A DNA stretch of 64,000 nucleotides from JACCTU01 sp963700495 (GCA_963700495.1 CAVOXT010000003.1:558001-622000); one strand, 5' to 3'; positions 51,827 to 61,275 are shown, counted from the first letter of the stretch. Program-made: numbers and translations. Notes: generated by a model not told the origin, from the letters alone.

Positions 51827-52717
51827 CTAAGTGGCAGAGGGGCGCGCCGAGAGGCTCGTTCTCACGCCCGGCACGACCTCCCGGGCGAACCGCTCCAGCT
51901 GGCCGAGGTCGTTGTCGTGAGGCCAGCAGAGGAAGGTGTCGAAGCCGAGCTCGACGGCGAAGCCGGTCAGCGTCTCGATCCAGTGCTCCGGTGGGCCCTG
52001 GAGCAGACCGCTGGTCGGCCCGTCGGCGATCACACCGCTCAGGTTGTAGATCCGGCGGATCTCGGCCGGATCGCGGCCCGCCGAGGCTGCTCCCTCCTCG
52101 ATGTGCCGGACGAGCTCCGGAACCGACTCGGGCGGCGCGTACTTGAGGGACGGCAGCCAGCCGTCGCCGAGGCGCCCGGTCAGTCGCAGCATCCGCGGCT
52201 TGTAGGCGCCGACCCAGATCCCGATCGGATGCGCCGGCGGTGGGCCGGGATGCGCACCGTCGACGGTGTAGTGACGGCCCGTGTATCGAATCGCGCGCTC
52301 GCCGCTCCACCAGAGGCGGATGATCTCGATCGCCTCGGAGAGCGCCTCGACCGACTCGCCCGGCGTGCGGACTGGGCCGCCCATCGCGCCGATCGCCTCC
52401 CACATTGCGCCGGCACCGATCCCGAGCTCGAACCGGCCGTTGCTCATCACGTCGAGCGAGGCGGCAGCCTTCGCCATCATCGCCGGCGGCCGGAGCGGCA
52501 GGTTGGCGACGGCGGGGAAGAAGCGCAGCCGCTCGGTGCGCCCGAGCAGGTTCGCGATCAGCGAGAACGTGTCGAGGAACCGCGGCTGGTACGGGTGGTC
52601 CTGGATGCCGACCAGGTCGAGGCCGTCTCGTTCGGCGATCTCGACCTGCCGCAGCGCGTGCGGGAAGCCCGTCGCGTCGGGCGTCAGAAAGAGCCCGAAT
52701 TCGAGTGGGCGGGTCAT
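51827..52717 (-). CDS. LLM-class (luciferase-like) F420-type oxidoreductase
   Basis: 296 residues, a TIM barrel of the bacterial luciferase family. FGLFLTPDATGFPHALRQVE starts it; GIQDHPYQPRFLDTFSLIAN, RFELGIGAGAMWEAIGAMGG and HPIGIWVGAYKPRMLRLTGR follow the flavin/F420-binding strands. In actinobacteria these usually use coenzyme F420. The substrate is unknown. It is the last gene of the small AhpD-like/hemerythrin-like operon, 16 nt after the truncated hemerythrin gene. Confidence 0.9.
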   Translation of the reverse strand: MTRPLEFGLFLTPDATGFPHALRQVEIAERDGLDLVGIQDHPYQPRFLDTFSLIANLLGRTERLRFFPAVANLPLRPPAMMAKAAASLDVMSNGRFELGIGAGAMWEAIGAMGGPVRTPGESVEALSEAIEIIRLWWSGERAIRYTGRHYTVDGAHPGPPPAHPIGIWVGAYKPRMLRLTGRLGDGWLPSLKYAPPESVPELVRHIEEGAASAGRDPAEIRRIYNLSGVIADGPTSGLLQGPPEHWIETLTGFAVELGFDTFLCWPHDNDLGQLERFAREVVPGVRTSLSARPSAT

Positions 52718-52733
52718 GTCGAGCCTCGTTTCT

Positions 52734-52937
52734 CTAGTAGTAGAGACAGTTCACGCGCAGCTTCCACAGCGGGCTGTTCGTCTTCAGCGAGTCGATCTCC
52801 GCACGCGCCTCGGCCGGCGAGAGCCCGCCCGACACCTGCCGCGCGAGGTCTTCGCACACCTGCAGGTCGTGGCGAATGTGCTCGTGCACCCACTTGAGCT
52901 CCTCGAGGAGATGCCGGCCCGGCTTGGTCTCATCCAT
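52734..52937 (-). CDS. C-terminally truncated hemerythrin-like (HHE) protein
   Basis: 67 residues. LLEELKWVHEHIRHDLQVCE and SPLWKLRVNCLYY match the N-terminal third of actinobacterial hemerythrin-domain proteins. In those the sequence continues with a Cys and an HH pair (CRFVHxHH) that bind the diiron centre; here a TAG ends the protein right after NCLYY and the LLM gene starts 16 nt later. The rest is missing, not frame-shifted. It cannot form a full four-helix diiron site, so it is a remnant or a reduced regulator. Confidence 0.65.
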   Translation of the reverse strand: MDETKPGRHLLEELKWVHEHIRHDLQVCEDLARQVSGGLSPAEARAEIDSLKTNSPLWKLRVNCLYY

Positions 52938-52949
52938 GCGAGCCGCCGT

Positions 52950-53549
52950 TCAGGCGGACGGTGTCTCCAGCGTATAGCTCCCCTCGAGGTTCGCCTGTGC
53001 TCGCGCCATGAACGCCTCGTCGGGCGGGACGTGCCAGCCGAAGGAGTCGGCGAGCCGGACGATCATGTTGAACAGGGCGGCGACGTGGATCGCGTCCACG
53101 AGCGCGTTCTCCGTCACGCCGGCGGCGAGGACGGCGTCCGCGTCCGCGGGCGTCACCTCGTCCGGCCGCAGCGTGAGCTTCTCGAGGAACCCGAGCGTCG
53201 AGCGCAGCCGCTCGTCGACGGGCGCAGTGCGCCAGTCGCGCTTGACCGCCTGCCAGACCTCGTCGCCGAGCGCGTACGACGCGACCGCGCCGTGGGCGCC
53301 AGTTCAGAAGGGACACTGGTTGAGCGAGGAGACGAAGCCCGCGAAGAGCTCGCGCTCGCCCGCGCTCCAGTCCGACTCGCCCCGCATCGCCAGGTCGAGC
53401 GCCGCGGAGTACGGGCGTCCCCAGAGCTCGGGCCGGTAGTGCAGCGTCTTCAGGACGTCGGGAGGCTCGACGCCTCGCTCGCTCCGAATCGCGTCAAGGA
53501 CGCTCGCCTCACGGGCGTCGTGGCCGCTCTCGAGACAGCCGAGCCTCAT
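52950..53549 (-). CDS. AhpD-like peroxidase-related protein with in-frame UGA (putative selenoprotein)
   Basis: 199 residues if UGA at 53306-53304 is read through. Upstream LFAGFVSSLNQCPF and downstream TGAHGAVASYALGDEVWQAV are in the same frame and match the carboxymuconolactone decarboxylase/AhpD-like family, whose active site is CxxC followed by H; UGA stands exactly at the second Cys (C79-P-F-U82). C-terminal residues include DAIHVAALFNMIVRLADSFG. AhpD-like Sec proteins with CxxU are known in other bacteria. A nonsense mutation is the alternative. It overlaps the small upstream gene (ATGA). Confidence 0.75.
53271..53283 (-). promoter_or_regulatory. Candidate bacterial SECIS stem-loop after the UGA
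   Basis: CGCG-TCGTA-CGCG lies 21-33 nt after the UGA codon; GU occurs in its loop. Distance fits bacterial SECIS elements (loop about 16-37 nt away), but the stem is short and only a suggestion. Confidence 0.3.
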
Positions 53550-53791
53550 CGGAGGGTCCTCAAACCGGCATCCAGCCGCTCGAGACCTGCGGCGACGGCC
53601 GCCGACACGGTCTGCTCGAAGATCTCGTCCTCCGAGTAGCCGGCGTCCTTGAGCGCGGCGACGTCCTCGTCCGTGACCGTGTAGGCGCGGTGCCGCACCT
53701 TGTCGAGGTAGGTCGCGAACTCGGTTGGAGCCTCGCGGTCCGGGTTCGCGGCCTCTCGGAGGCGCGCCACGAGCGGGTCAAATCGGGTCAT
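53546..53791 (-). CDS. Small AhpD-operon partner protein
   Basis: 81 residues, all helical. LKDAGYSEDEIFEQTVSAAV and GLERLDAGLRTLR resemble the C-terminal helices of carboxymuconolactone-decarboxylase/AhpD proteins, so it may be a small regulatory subunit of the AhpD-like protein that it overlaps (ATGA). Start ATG 53791. The gene is the first of the operon, divergent from the large gene at 53832 with 40 nt between them. Confidence 0.7.
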   Translation of the reverse strand: MTRFDPLVARLREAANPDREAPTEFATYLDKVRHRAYTVTDEDVAALKDAGYSEDEIFEQTVSAAVAAGLERLDAGLRTLR

Positions 53792-53831
53792 CCGGAGAGC
53801 TCCACTCGCCCATACTGCACGAGAGGAAGAC

Positions 53832-56800
53832 GTGAGCACGAAGCCAAAACCCACGCTCCGGATCCGGGGCACGACGTACCCGGTTCTGCTGCCGACGCTC
53901 CGCGATCCGCGTCTGCACCTCGCGGCGGTGATCGTGTCGCTTCAGGTGCTCGGCCAGGTGGCGTTCGACTTCCGTCTCTCGATCGCGCAGATCCTCGTGT
54001 CGCTCCTCACGTGCGCGGTGCTCGAGGTCGGGATCGCCTTCAGGCGCCAGCACGTGATCATGTGGCCGGCGAGCGCCCTCCTGACCGGGAACGGCGTCGC
54101 CTTCATCCTCCGAGTCCCCGGAACCGAGCACGGCGACTGGTGGAGCATGAACGGCTGGTGGATCTTCGCCGGGACCGCGGCCGTGTCGCTGCTGTCCAAG
54201 TACCTCATCCGCTTCCGGGGCCGGCACGTCTTCAACCCTTCGAACTTCGGTCTCGTCCTGTGTTTCCTGTTGCTCGGCGCGTCGCGCGCCGAGCCGCTCG
54301 ACTTCTGGTGGGGACCGATGTCGCCGTGGCTCGTCCTGGCGCTGGCGATCATCGTCGGCGGCGGACTCGCGATCCTCAGCCGCCTGCACCTGCTCGGGAT
54401 CGCAATCGGCTTCTGGGTTGCGTTCGCCGCGGGGATCGGCGTGCTCGCCGCCAGCGGCCACGCGATGACGGCACGCTGGCACCTCGGTCCGATCTCGGGC
54501 GAGGAGTTCTGGCGCGGTGATCGTCTTCTCGCCCGAGATCCTCGTCTTTCTCTTCTTCATGATCACGGACCCGAAGACGGTTCCCTCGGGGCGTGTCGGT
54601 CGCCGCGTGTTCGGGGTCGGTATCGGGCTCCTCGCGGTGCTGCTGATCGCCCCACAGACGACGGAGTTCGGCAGCAAGGTCGCCGTGCTGGGATCGCTCG
54701 CGCTCGTCTGCGCGATGCGGCCGCTCGTCGAGCTGCTCCTGCCCCTCGTCAGCTCCTCCGCCGTGATGCCCTTCATCCGCGGCGAGCGCCTCGGTGTCGG
54801 GATCGGGAGACGGGCCGCGCTGGGCGCGCTCGCACTCGCGGGAGCGGCGGCGTTCGTTGGAGCGGTCGCCTTGGCGGGCATTCCCGCCCGGCCCGGTGCC
54901 GGAACCGCGAGCGCGGCCGTGCAGAACGGCGCCGGGCTCCCCGAGGTGACCGTCATCCCGGCTAAAGGCGTCGCGACGCAGATCGACCGGCGCACCTCAC
55001 TGCAGATCGCCCACGACGTCGTCGTCGGGCTCCGCGGCTCGGCGGCCGCCCTGCAGCAGCGCGACGTGAAGCCCGCGACGGCTGCCACGTCCGGAAAGTG
55101 GCTCGTCGGCCTGCGTCGGCAGATCCGCGAGTCAAGCGGCCGTCCGATCGTCGTCCCGGCGTACCACGTCGAGCGAATCCGAATGACCCTCGAGCCCGGG
55201 AAAGGCCAGGACCCGCCCACGGTCGTCTGCACGCTCGACGGGACGGTGGAGCTCGCCACGTACACGGGGTCTCCGTCGGCGCTCGAGCATCGCAGCAACC
55301 CCGCCCGCTTTCAGCGAACGATCGAGCTCAAGTTCCGGAGCGGTCGCTTCTTGATCGTCGGCGCCAGGGACGAGTCGTCACAGCCGCCGACCGTCGTCGC
55401 CGCGCCCCCGGCCGAGCGCTCGACCGGCAGCTTCGTCGGCGTTCACCTGAGGGACGTTGCCGACAAGGTCGGCCTCAGCTTCCAGCAGGGCTCGTTCCGC
55501 TACGCGGTCGACACGGGCGATCCGGCGGCGATGATGGGTGGAGGGCTGTGCTGGCTCGACTACGACAACGACGGTTGGATGGACCTCTTCGTCGTGAACT
55601 CGTACTCGGTGAGCGAGATCGCCCGCTGGAAGAAGAACGGCGGCCTGCCCCGTAGCGCCCTCTTCCACAACGTCAAGGGCAGATTCGTCGACGTGAGCCG
55701 CACCTCCGGCGCCGATCTCGAGCTCCGGGGGAACGGCTGCGTGGCCGCCGACTTCGACCGGAACGGCTCGACAGACCTGTTCGTCACGTCCGCGACCTAC
55801 GACGCGCTGCTGTGGAACCGCGGCGACGGGACGTTCGTCGAGGGTGCGAACGCAGCGGGGATCGACGACTTCGGCTGGCACGCGGGCGCGGCGGTGGGAG
55901 ACGTGAACGGCGACGGCCGGCCGGATCTCTTCGTGGCCGGCTACACGAATCTCAACGCTCCGGTCTCCGGGTCGTTCGCGGGGTTCCCGAGCACCTACCA
56001 GGGCGTTCGCGACCTCCTGTACTTGAACGAGGGCCGGGGGTCGAACGGCCGCGTGGAGTTCCGCGAGGTCGGAGAGCTGGCCGGGCTCGAAGCGGACCGG
56101 TTCGACCACAGCCTCGGCGCCGTCTTCTCCGATCTCAACCGTGACGGCCGCCTCGACCTGTACGTCGCCAACGACGGCGACCCGAACCGGCTGTACCAGA
56201 ACGTCCGGTGGCCGGGAGGTGCGGCCGCCGACCCGCTGGGGCTCGGCTTCCGGTTCGAGGAGCGCGCCCGTCGCGCGGGCGTTGCCGACGAGAACGCCGG
56301 CATGGGCATTGCCGACGCGGACTACGGAGGCGACGGTCGACCCGACCTGTTCGTCTCGAACTCGCGCGGTCAGCGGCACGCGGTCTACAGCAGCGTCGGG
56401 CGCGAAGGGACGCGCGTTCGCGGACGTGCGCTGCGGACTTCACGTCGTCCTTCGGCAAGAGCTACACCGGCTGGGGCGCCTCGTGGATCGACCTCGATCT
56501 CGACGGCGACCTCGACCTCGTCCTCGCAAACGGCGGCGTCCCCGTCATGAACCTCGCCGAGGATGCCCAGCCGATCCAGGAGCTCGAGAACCTCTCTGCT
56601 CAGGGGCGTTTCACCAGAGCCCGCGGCCTCGCAGGAAAGCAAGAGCGGTTGCGCGTCAACGGTCGCGGCCTCGCGGCGGCGGACTTCGACAACGACGGTG
56701 ACGTCGACTTCGCGGTCAACACGATCGGCGACCGGCTCGTCCTGGTCGAGAACACCAACCGGCCCGGCAACTGGCTCGAGGTCGCGCTGGCGGGGTTCCA

Positions 56801-57035
56801 CCCGGGAGCCACGGTGACGGCGGTGCTGCCGGACGGACGCAGGCTCGTCCGCGAGGTGCTCGCCGGCAGCAGCTACCTGTCGTCGGAGGACCCGCGCGTC
56901 CACTTCGGGCTCGGCAAGGCGACCAAGGTGCGCGAGCTCGTCGTTCGGTACCCGGACGGCAGCGAGACCCGCATGACCGGCGTCGCCGCGAACCGGCTCG
57001 TGCACGTCAAGCGGGCCGCAATGCAGCCGCGGTAG
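53832..57035 (+). CDS. RnfD/NqrB-like membrane domain fused to FG-GAP and ASPIC/UnbV domains, three +1 shifts
   Basis: About 1065 residues after repair. Residues 1-370 have about ten membrane segments with the RnfD-like signature HVFNPSNFGLVLCFLLLG and, after a shift near 54513, VFSPEILVFLFFMITDPKTV. A middle region (about 390-520) looks NTF2-like. Residues 535-860 contain FG-GAP/VCBS repeats with calcium-type motifs (DYDNDGWMDLFVVN, DVNGDGRPDLFVAG, DLNRDGRLDLYVAN). After two shifts near 56396 and 56436 the ASPIC/UnbV domain ends the protein (RPGNWLEVALAGFHPGATVT). One uninterrupted frame spans membrane part and repeats, so the fusion is real. GTG 53832 start. Confidence 0.78.
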
Positions 57036-57038
57036 CCG

Positions 57039-58073
57039 CTAGCGGGGGAACAGCCGCGCGGCCGTCGCCTTGAACGACGCCGTCATGACTGCTCCCGGGT
57101 GGAGGTCGAGACGGTCGGCGGACACGGCGGTGATCTCGGCGACGACCGGTCCGATGTGGACGCGCACGCGGTTGCCCATCGGCGCGACCGAGATCACGGG
57201 CGCTCTGAGGTGGTTCATGCGGGAGTCGTCCGGCTCGGCCAGACCGAGCGACACGTCCCACGGATAGACCGCGACGTTCACCGGCCCGGTGGCCGGGTCG
57301 ACGCTCCAGGCCGTGAAGCCGCTGTCGAGCGCGACCTCGGTGAGGCCGTTCTGCGTCCCGACCGCGTGGCCGGCGAGCAGCGTGGCGCCGGTGAAGGTGG
57401 CGACGAACGGATCGGCGGGCAGCGAGACGAGCTCGGTCGCGCTTGCGAGTTGGAGAATGCGGCCCTCGCTGATGACGCCGACGTTGTCGGCGAGCGTCGC
57501 TGCGTCCTCGAAGTCGTGAGTGACCAGGAGCGTCGGCAGGTCGAGGGTGGCGAGCAGCCCTCGCAGCTCGGCTCTGACTCCGGCTCTCGTGTGTGTGTCG
57601 AGCGCGGAGAGCGGCTCGTCGAGCAGGAGCACCGCCGGATCCCGCGCCAGCGCGCGTGCGAGTGCCACACGCTGACGCTCGCCTCCCGAGAGCTCGCGCA
57701 CACGAGCGCGGGCGATGTGGCCGATGTGAAACCGCTCGAGGAGGTCGTCCACCTTCGCGTTGTCGCGGGTGCCGAAGCGCACGTTGCCGCGGACGTCGAG
57801 ATGCGGGAAGAGGGCGTACTCCTGAAAGAGATAGCCGACGCGCCGGTGCTCGGGCGCGACGTCGATTCCCGTGTCCGTGTCGAGCAGCACCGTCTCGTCG
57901 AGGCTGACGAGTCCCGACTGCGGTCGAAGCAGACCTGAGACGACCCGCAACACCGTCGTCTTTCCGGCACCCGAAGGGCCGACGAGCGCGAGCGTCTCGC
58001 CCCGCCGGACGGTCAGCTCGGCTGACGCTTCGAAGGTGCGAAGAGGGTGAGTGAACCGTACTCGGAGTGCCAT
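57039..58073 (-). CDS. modC: Molybdate/tungstate ABC transporter ATP-binding protein
   Basis: 344 residues: Walker A GPSGAGKTT (32-40), Q-loop YLFQEYALFPHL, signature LSGGERQR, Walker B VLLLDEPLSALD, H-loop THD, and a C-terminal TOBE-type domain (VISVAPMGNRVRVHIGPVVA). It drives uptake of molybdate through ModB. It overlaps the end of modB by 61 nt. Gene order modA-modB-modC is conserved in the family. Confidence 0.9.
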   Translation of the reverse strand: MALRVRFTHPLRTFEASAELTVRRGETLALVGPSGAGKTTVLRVVSGLLRPQSGLVSLDETVLLDTDTGIDVAPEHRRVGYLFQEYALFPHLDVRGNVRFGTRDNAKVDDLLERFHIGHIARARVRELSGGERQRVALARALARDPAVLLLDEPLSALDTHTRAGVRAELRGLLATLDLPTLLVTHDFEDAATLADNVGVISEGRILQLASATELVSLPADPFVATFTGATLLAGHAVGTQNGLTEVALDSGFTAWSVDPATGPVNVAVYPWDVSLGLAEPDDSRMNHLRAPVISVAPMGNRVRVHIGPVVAEITAVSADRLDLHPGAVMTASFKATAARLFPR

Positions 58074-58840
58074 CTGGTCATGAGCTTGACGGACAGAAGG
58101 ACGAGCGCACTGACGACGATCAGGAGAGCGCTGATCGCGAGCGCGACGTTGAAGTCGAGATCGAACTGCTCGTAGATCGCGAGAGACAGGGTTTGCGTGA
58201 CGCCCTGCAGCGACCCCGCGAACATGATCGTCGCGCCGAACTCTCCGAGACCCCTCGCGAACGCGAGAGCAGCGCCCGCTCCGAGGCCGCCGGCGGCGAG
58301 CGGGAGCATCACCCGGAAGAAGACACGGCCGCGGCCGGCGCCCAGCGTGCGCCCCGCCGCGGGCAACGTCGGGTCGACCGCCTCGAAAGCCGCAACCGCG
58401 GTGCGCAGGTAGAACGGACTGGCGACGAACGTCACCGCCAGGATCACCGCGACCTTCGTGAAGGCGATGTCGATCCCGAGCGCATCCATCGTCCCGCCGA
58501 GGAGCCCGAGAGAGCCGAACGCGACGAGCAGGCCGATCCCTGCCACGGCAGGAGGCAGGACGAGCGGCAGCTCGACGAGCGTGACGACGACGTCTCGTAT
58601 TCCGCCGCGGCGGCTCGCGATCCAGTACGCAGCCGGCGTTCCGAAGCCGAGGATGAGCACCATGGCGATTGCGTTCGTCTCGGCCGTGACGCGAATCGCA
58701 TCGAGCGCCGCAGTGCTTCCGAGCGCCGAGAGCAGATCGCTCAGCGGGACGTGAACGAAGACCGCGACGATCGGGAGCAGCAGAAACAGAAACGCGATGC
58801 CCGTCGTGACGACGAGCGCCGCGCGGAAGAGCCGGTCTAC
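58013..58840 (-). CDS. modB: Molybdate/tungstate ABC transporter permease
   Basis: About 275 residues, five to six membrane segments. LELPLVLPPAVAGIGLLVAF and GRTLGAGRGRVFFRVMLPLA are the ModB/CysT permease motifs; the latter is the EAA loop. No ATG, GTG or TTG lies between the modA stop and the first membrane segment. The codon at the expected place is GTA (58840-58838), overlapping the modA TAG as GTAG; an in-frame GTG about 85 nt upstream inside modA is the alternative. Confidence 0.88.
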   Translation of the reverse strand, partial: VDRLFRAALVVTTGIAFLFLLLPIVAVFVHVPLSDLLSALGSTAALDAIRVTAETNAIAMVLILGFGTPAAYWIASRRGGIRDVVVTLVELPLVLPPAVAGIGLLVAFGSLGLLGGTMDALGIDIAFTKVAVILAVTFVASPFYLRTAVAAFEAVDPTLPAAGRTLGAGRGRVFFRVMLPLAAGGLGAGAALAFARGLGEFGATIMFAGSLQGVTQTLSLAIYEQFDLDFNVALAISALLIVVSALVLLSVKLMTRWHSEYGSLTLFAPSKRQPS

Positions 58841-59584
58841 GGCGCCGCCTTTGGTAGCGGCAGGAAGCCGGCGTTCCTCAGAGCCCTCTGGCCCTTCGCC
58901 GAGAGGAGCATCCTGATCCACGCCCGCGCCGCCGACCTTGTTGGACGACTTCGACACGACGGCGATCTCGTAGCGCACGCGGGGCTGCGCCCACGCCGGA
59001 ATGCGGATCACGGTCACCCGACCGCGACCGGTCGCGCATCGGTCGCGTAGACAAACCCCGCGTCGGCCTGTCCGAGCGCGACCTTTCCGGTGACGGCCTT
59101 CACGTCCGACTCCTGGCTGACGACCTTCGAGAGCACCGATGTGAGGCCCATCTTGCGAAGGACCGTGCGCGTGTAGCCGCCGACCGGCACGGCCGCTCCG
59201 GCGACGACGAGCTTCACCGGCTTGCGCCTCAAGTCGTACACCGAGTGGATCCCGGCCGGGTTCGACCTCGGCACGATGAGGACGAGCCGGTTCGCGGTGA
59301 ACGTGACCGGCCTGTCGACGAGCCCCTGGGTGAAGAGACGCTGCGTGTTGAGCGGCGCTGCCGAGGCGAAGATGTCTGCAGGAGCGCCGTTCCTGATCTG
59401 CGTCTCCAGCGTGTTCGACCCGGCGAAGTTGTAGCTGCTGCGCCGGGTCGTACGCGTTGAACACCTCCGTCAGGGATGCGGCCGCGTAGATCGTCAACGG
59501 AGCTGCAGCGTGCGTTCGCGCAGTCGCGCCCGACGCTGCGACGAGCGCGATCGCGACGACCGACGCTACGAAACCTCGTCTCAT
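58837..59584 (-). pseudogene. modA: Molybdate-binding protein ModA, several frameshifts
   Basis: Signal peptide FVASVVAIALVAASGATARTHA, then APLTIYAAASLTEVFNAYDP, the ModA start. Shifts near 59437, 59018 (two bases) and 58935 connect SYNFAGSNTLETQIRNGAPA, DIFASAAPLNTQRLFTQGLV, KVALGQADAGFVYATDA, RVTVIRIPAWAQPRVRYEIA and QRALRNAGFLPLPKAAP with TAG at 58839-58837. All motifs are present, so repair gives a normal 248-residue protein. The 748-nt span fits four single-base insertions. It binds the oxyanion outside the membrane. Confidence 0.8.
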
Positions 59585-60165
59585 CCCAGGTACGCCTCGA
59601 TTGCCGCGCTTGCGGCCTCGAGATCGATTGCGACGGGGAACGCCTGAGCGCCGACAGGCCGCGAAAGTGCAGCCAGCGCTCCGATCTGCTGGCCGAGGCT
59701 TGCAGCGAGGCTCGCGTACAGGACGCGGTAGTCAGCCTCGGAAACCGACGCGGCGGCCGTCTGGTACGAAGCCAGGACGGGCCTGAGCGCGGTCAGGCCG
59801 GTCCTCACCGCTGCGGAGGCTCCGGAGAACGCGTTCTTCGGCCACACGAACTCAAAGTCGGCTTCGAGCGGGACCGTCTCGCCGGCGGTCTGGAGCAGGG
59901 CCGCCAACGCCTTCGCGTGCTGCGATGCGGCCGACTGTCCACTTCGCAACACGGCGGCCTGCGCGCGGCCGAACACCTTTACCTTCCGCACCTTGGCGTT
60001 CAGCGCCTTCGCATAGAAGTCCTTGAGCAAGAACTCGGCAGAGACGCCGAAGTTCGCGAACGCGAGCTCGTCCTCGGTCGCCGCGCTCGCCGCGCTGAGC
60101 CACGGGCCGCCGAGAGCGACCGCCGTCGCTCCCCCGGACGTCACAAGGAAACGTCGCCGATTCAT
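59581..60165 (-). CDS. Tat-exported ferritin-like domain protein
   Basis: 194 residues. The N-terminus MNRRRFLVTSGGATAVALGG is a twin-arginine signal. The mature part is helical (ELAFANFGVSAEFLLKDFYA; VLASYQTAAASVSEADYRVL), typical of actinobacterial ferritin-like proteins (DUF4439 type). Some metal ligands are not obvious. It is the first gene of the mod operon; its stop overlaps the modA ATG (ATGA). A TAGGGT -10 lies 10 nt upstream. A role in the molybdate operon is not known to me. Confidence 0.75.
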   Translation of the reverse strand: MNRRRFLVTSGGATAVALGGPWLSAASAATEDELAFANFGVSAEFLLKDFYAKALNAKVRKVKVFGRAQAAVLRSGQSAASQHAKALAALLQTAGETVPLEADFEFVWPKNAFSGASAAVRTGLTALRPVLASYQTAAASVSEADYRVLYASLAASLGQQIGALAALSRPVGAQAFPVAIDLEAASAAIEAYLG

Positions 60166-60223
60166 CCGTCCGACGACCCTACCACAGTGTAGAAATTCAT
60201 TGACTACTAGCGTAAGCTGACTC

Positions 60224-61261
60224 ATGGGCCGCCCGCCGCGCACCGAGCCGTCGCTCCCTGAGTGGGCCGCGCTCGGCGTCCTCTGTGAGGCGCCGACCCA
60301 TGGGTGGGCCATCGCCCAGGCTCTCAGCCCGTCGGGCTCGATCGGTCGGGTCTACACGTGCAAGCGCGCGCTGGCCTACCGGGCGCTCGCGCAATTGCGC
60401 GACGCAGGTTTCGCCGAGGTGAGAGGGACGAGCGCGAGCGACGCAGGACCGGCGCGAACGACGCTGGGCGCGACGCGCCGTGGCCGCTCGGCGTTCGCCC
60501 GCTGGCGAGGAAGCGCCGTCGCCCACGTGCGCGATCTGCGCTCGGAGCTCATGCTGAAGCTGCTCTTCCACGACCGGGCCGCTCTCGATCCGGGGCCTTT
60601 GCTTCAACAGCAGGCGACGATCCTCGCCCAGACCGAGCGTGCCCTCGAGCACCAGCTCGCGACGACGTCCGGGTTCGCTCGGACGCTCGCCCTCTGGCGC
60701 CTGTCAGCGAGCCGTGGCGCTCTCTCGTTCGTCGAGGGACTGCTCGACAGCCGCACGGTCGAGCCTGTCATCTACCGGCCGATCGGCTACGTGGTGTCTC
60801 CGCACACCGACCTCGACGGCATGCCGCTGCAGCCGATCGCAGACACCAAAGGCGAGTCCACGATCGAGGTTTCGGAGCCACATCGGGGATGCCTCGCGGA
60901 CCTCGACGGCTTCACGCACGTCTGGGTGCTCGCGCACCTGCACGAGTCGCTGGGCTGGAACCCGACGGTGCGGGCGTTCCTCGACGACAAGCGCCACGGC
61001 ACGTTCGCGACGCGCTCGCCGCACCGCCCTAACCCGATCAGCCTCTCCCTCGCCCGCATCGTGGCCGTGGAGCCGACGGCTGTCGTCGTCGAAGGCCTCG
61101 ACCTCCTCAACGGCTCGCCCGTGCTCGACCTCAAGCCGTTCGTGCCCCTCTTCGACACACCGGCCGGCGATGTCCGGTTCGGCTGGTTCGAGGGGCGGGC
61201 CGAGGGCGTGTTCTCGCGCACGTCCGATGACCGCTTCGCGCTTCGCAGCCGTCGAGCATGA
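60224..61261 (+). CDS. PadR-type DNA-binding domain fused to a TrmO/TsaA domain
   Basis: 345 residues. Residues 10-180 look like a PadR-family regulator: winged helix (EWAALGVLCEAPTHGWAIAQ, CKRALAYRALAQLRDAGFAE) plus a helical C-terminal dimer part. Residues 183-345 are a TrmO/TsaA (YaeB) domain: PIGYVVSPHTDLDGMPLQPI, GFTHVWVLAHLHESLGW, RSPHRPNPISLSLARIVAVE, DLKPFVPLFD. TrmO methylates t6A37 in tRNA with SAM. Because it is divergent from the molybdate genes, it may instead regulate them (inference). Confidence 0.85.
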   Translation: MGRPPRTEPSLPEWAALGVLCEAPTHGWAIAQALSPSGSIGRVYTCKRALAYRALAQLRDAGFAEVRGTSASDAGPARTTLGATRRGRSAFARWRGSAVAHVRDLRSELMLKLLFHDRAALDPGPLLQQQATILAQTERALEHQLATTSGFARTLALWRLSASRGALSFVEGLLDSRTVEPVIYRPIGYVVSPHTDLDGMPLQPIADTKGESTIEVSEPHRGCLADLDGFTHVWVLAHLHESLGWNPTVRAFLDDKRHGTFATRSPHRPNPISLSLARIVAVEPTAVVVEGLDLLNGSPVLDLKPFVPLFDTPAGDVRFGWFEGRAEGVFSRTSDDRFALRSRRA

Positions 61262-61275
61262 GCCGTAGCTGCGTC

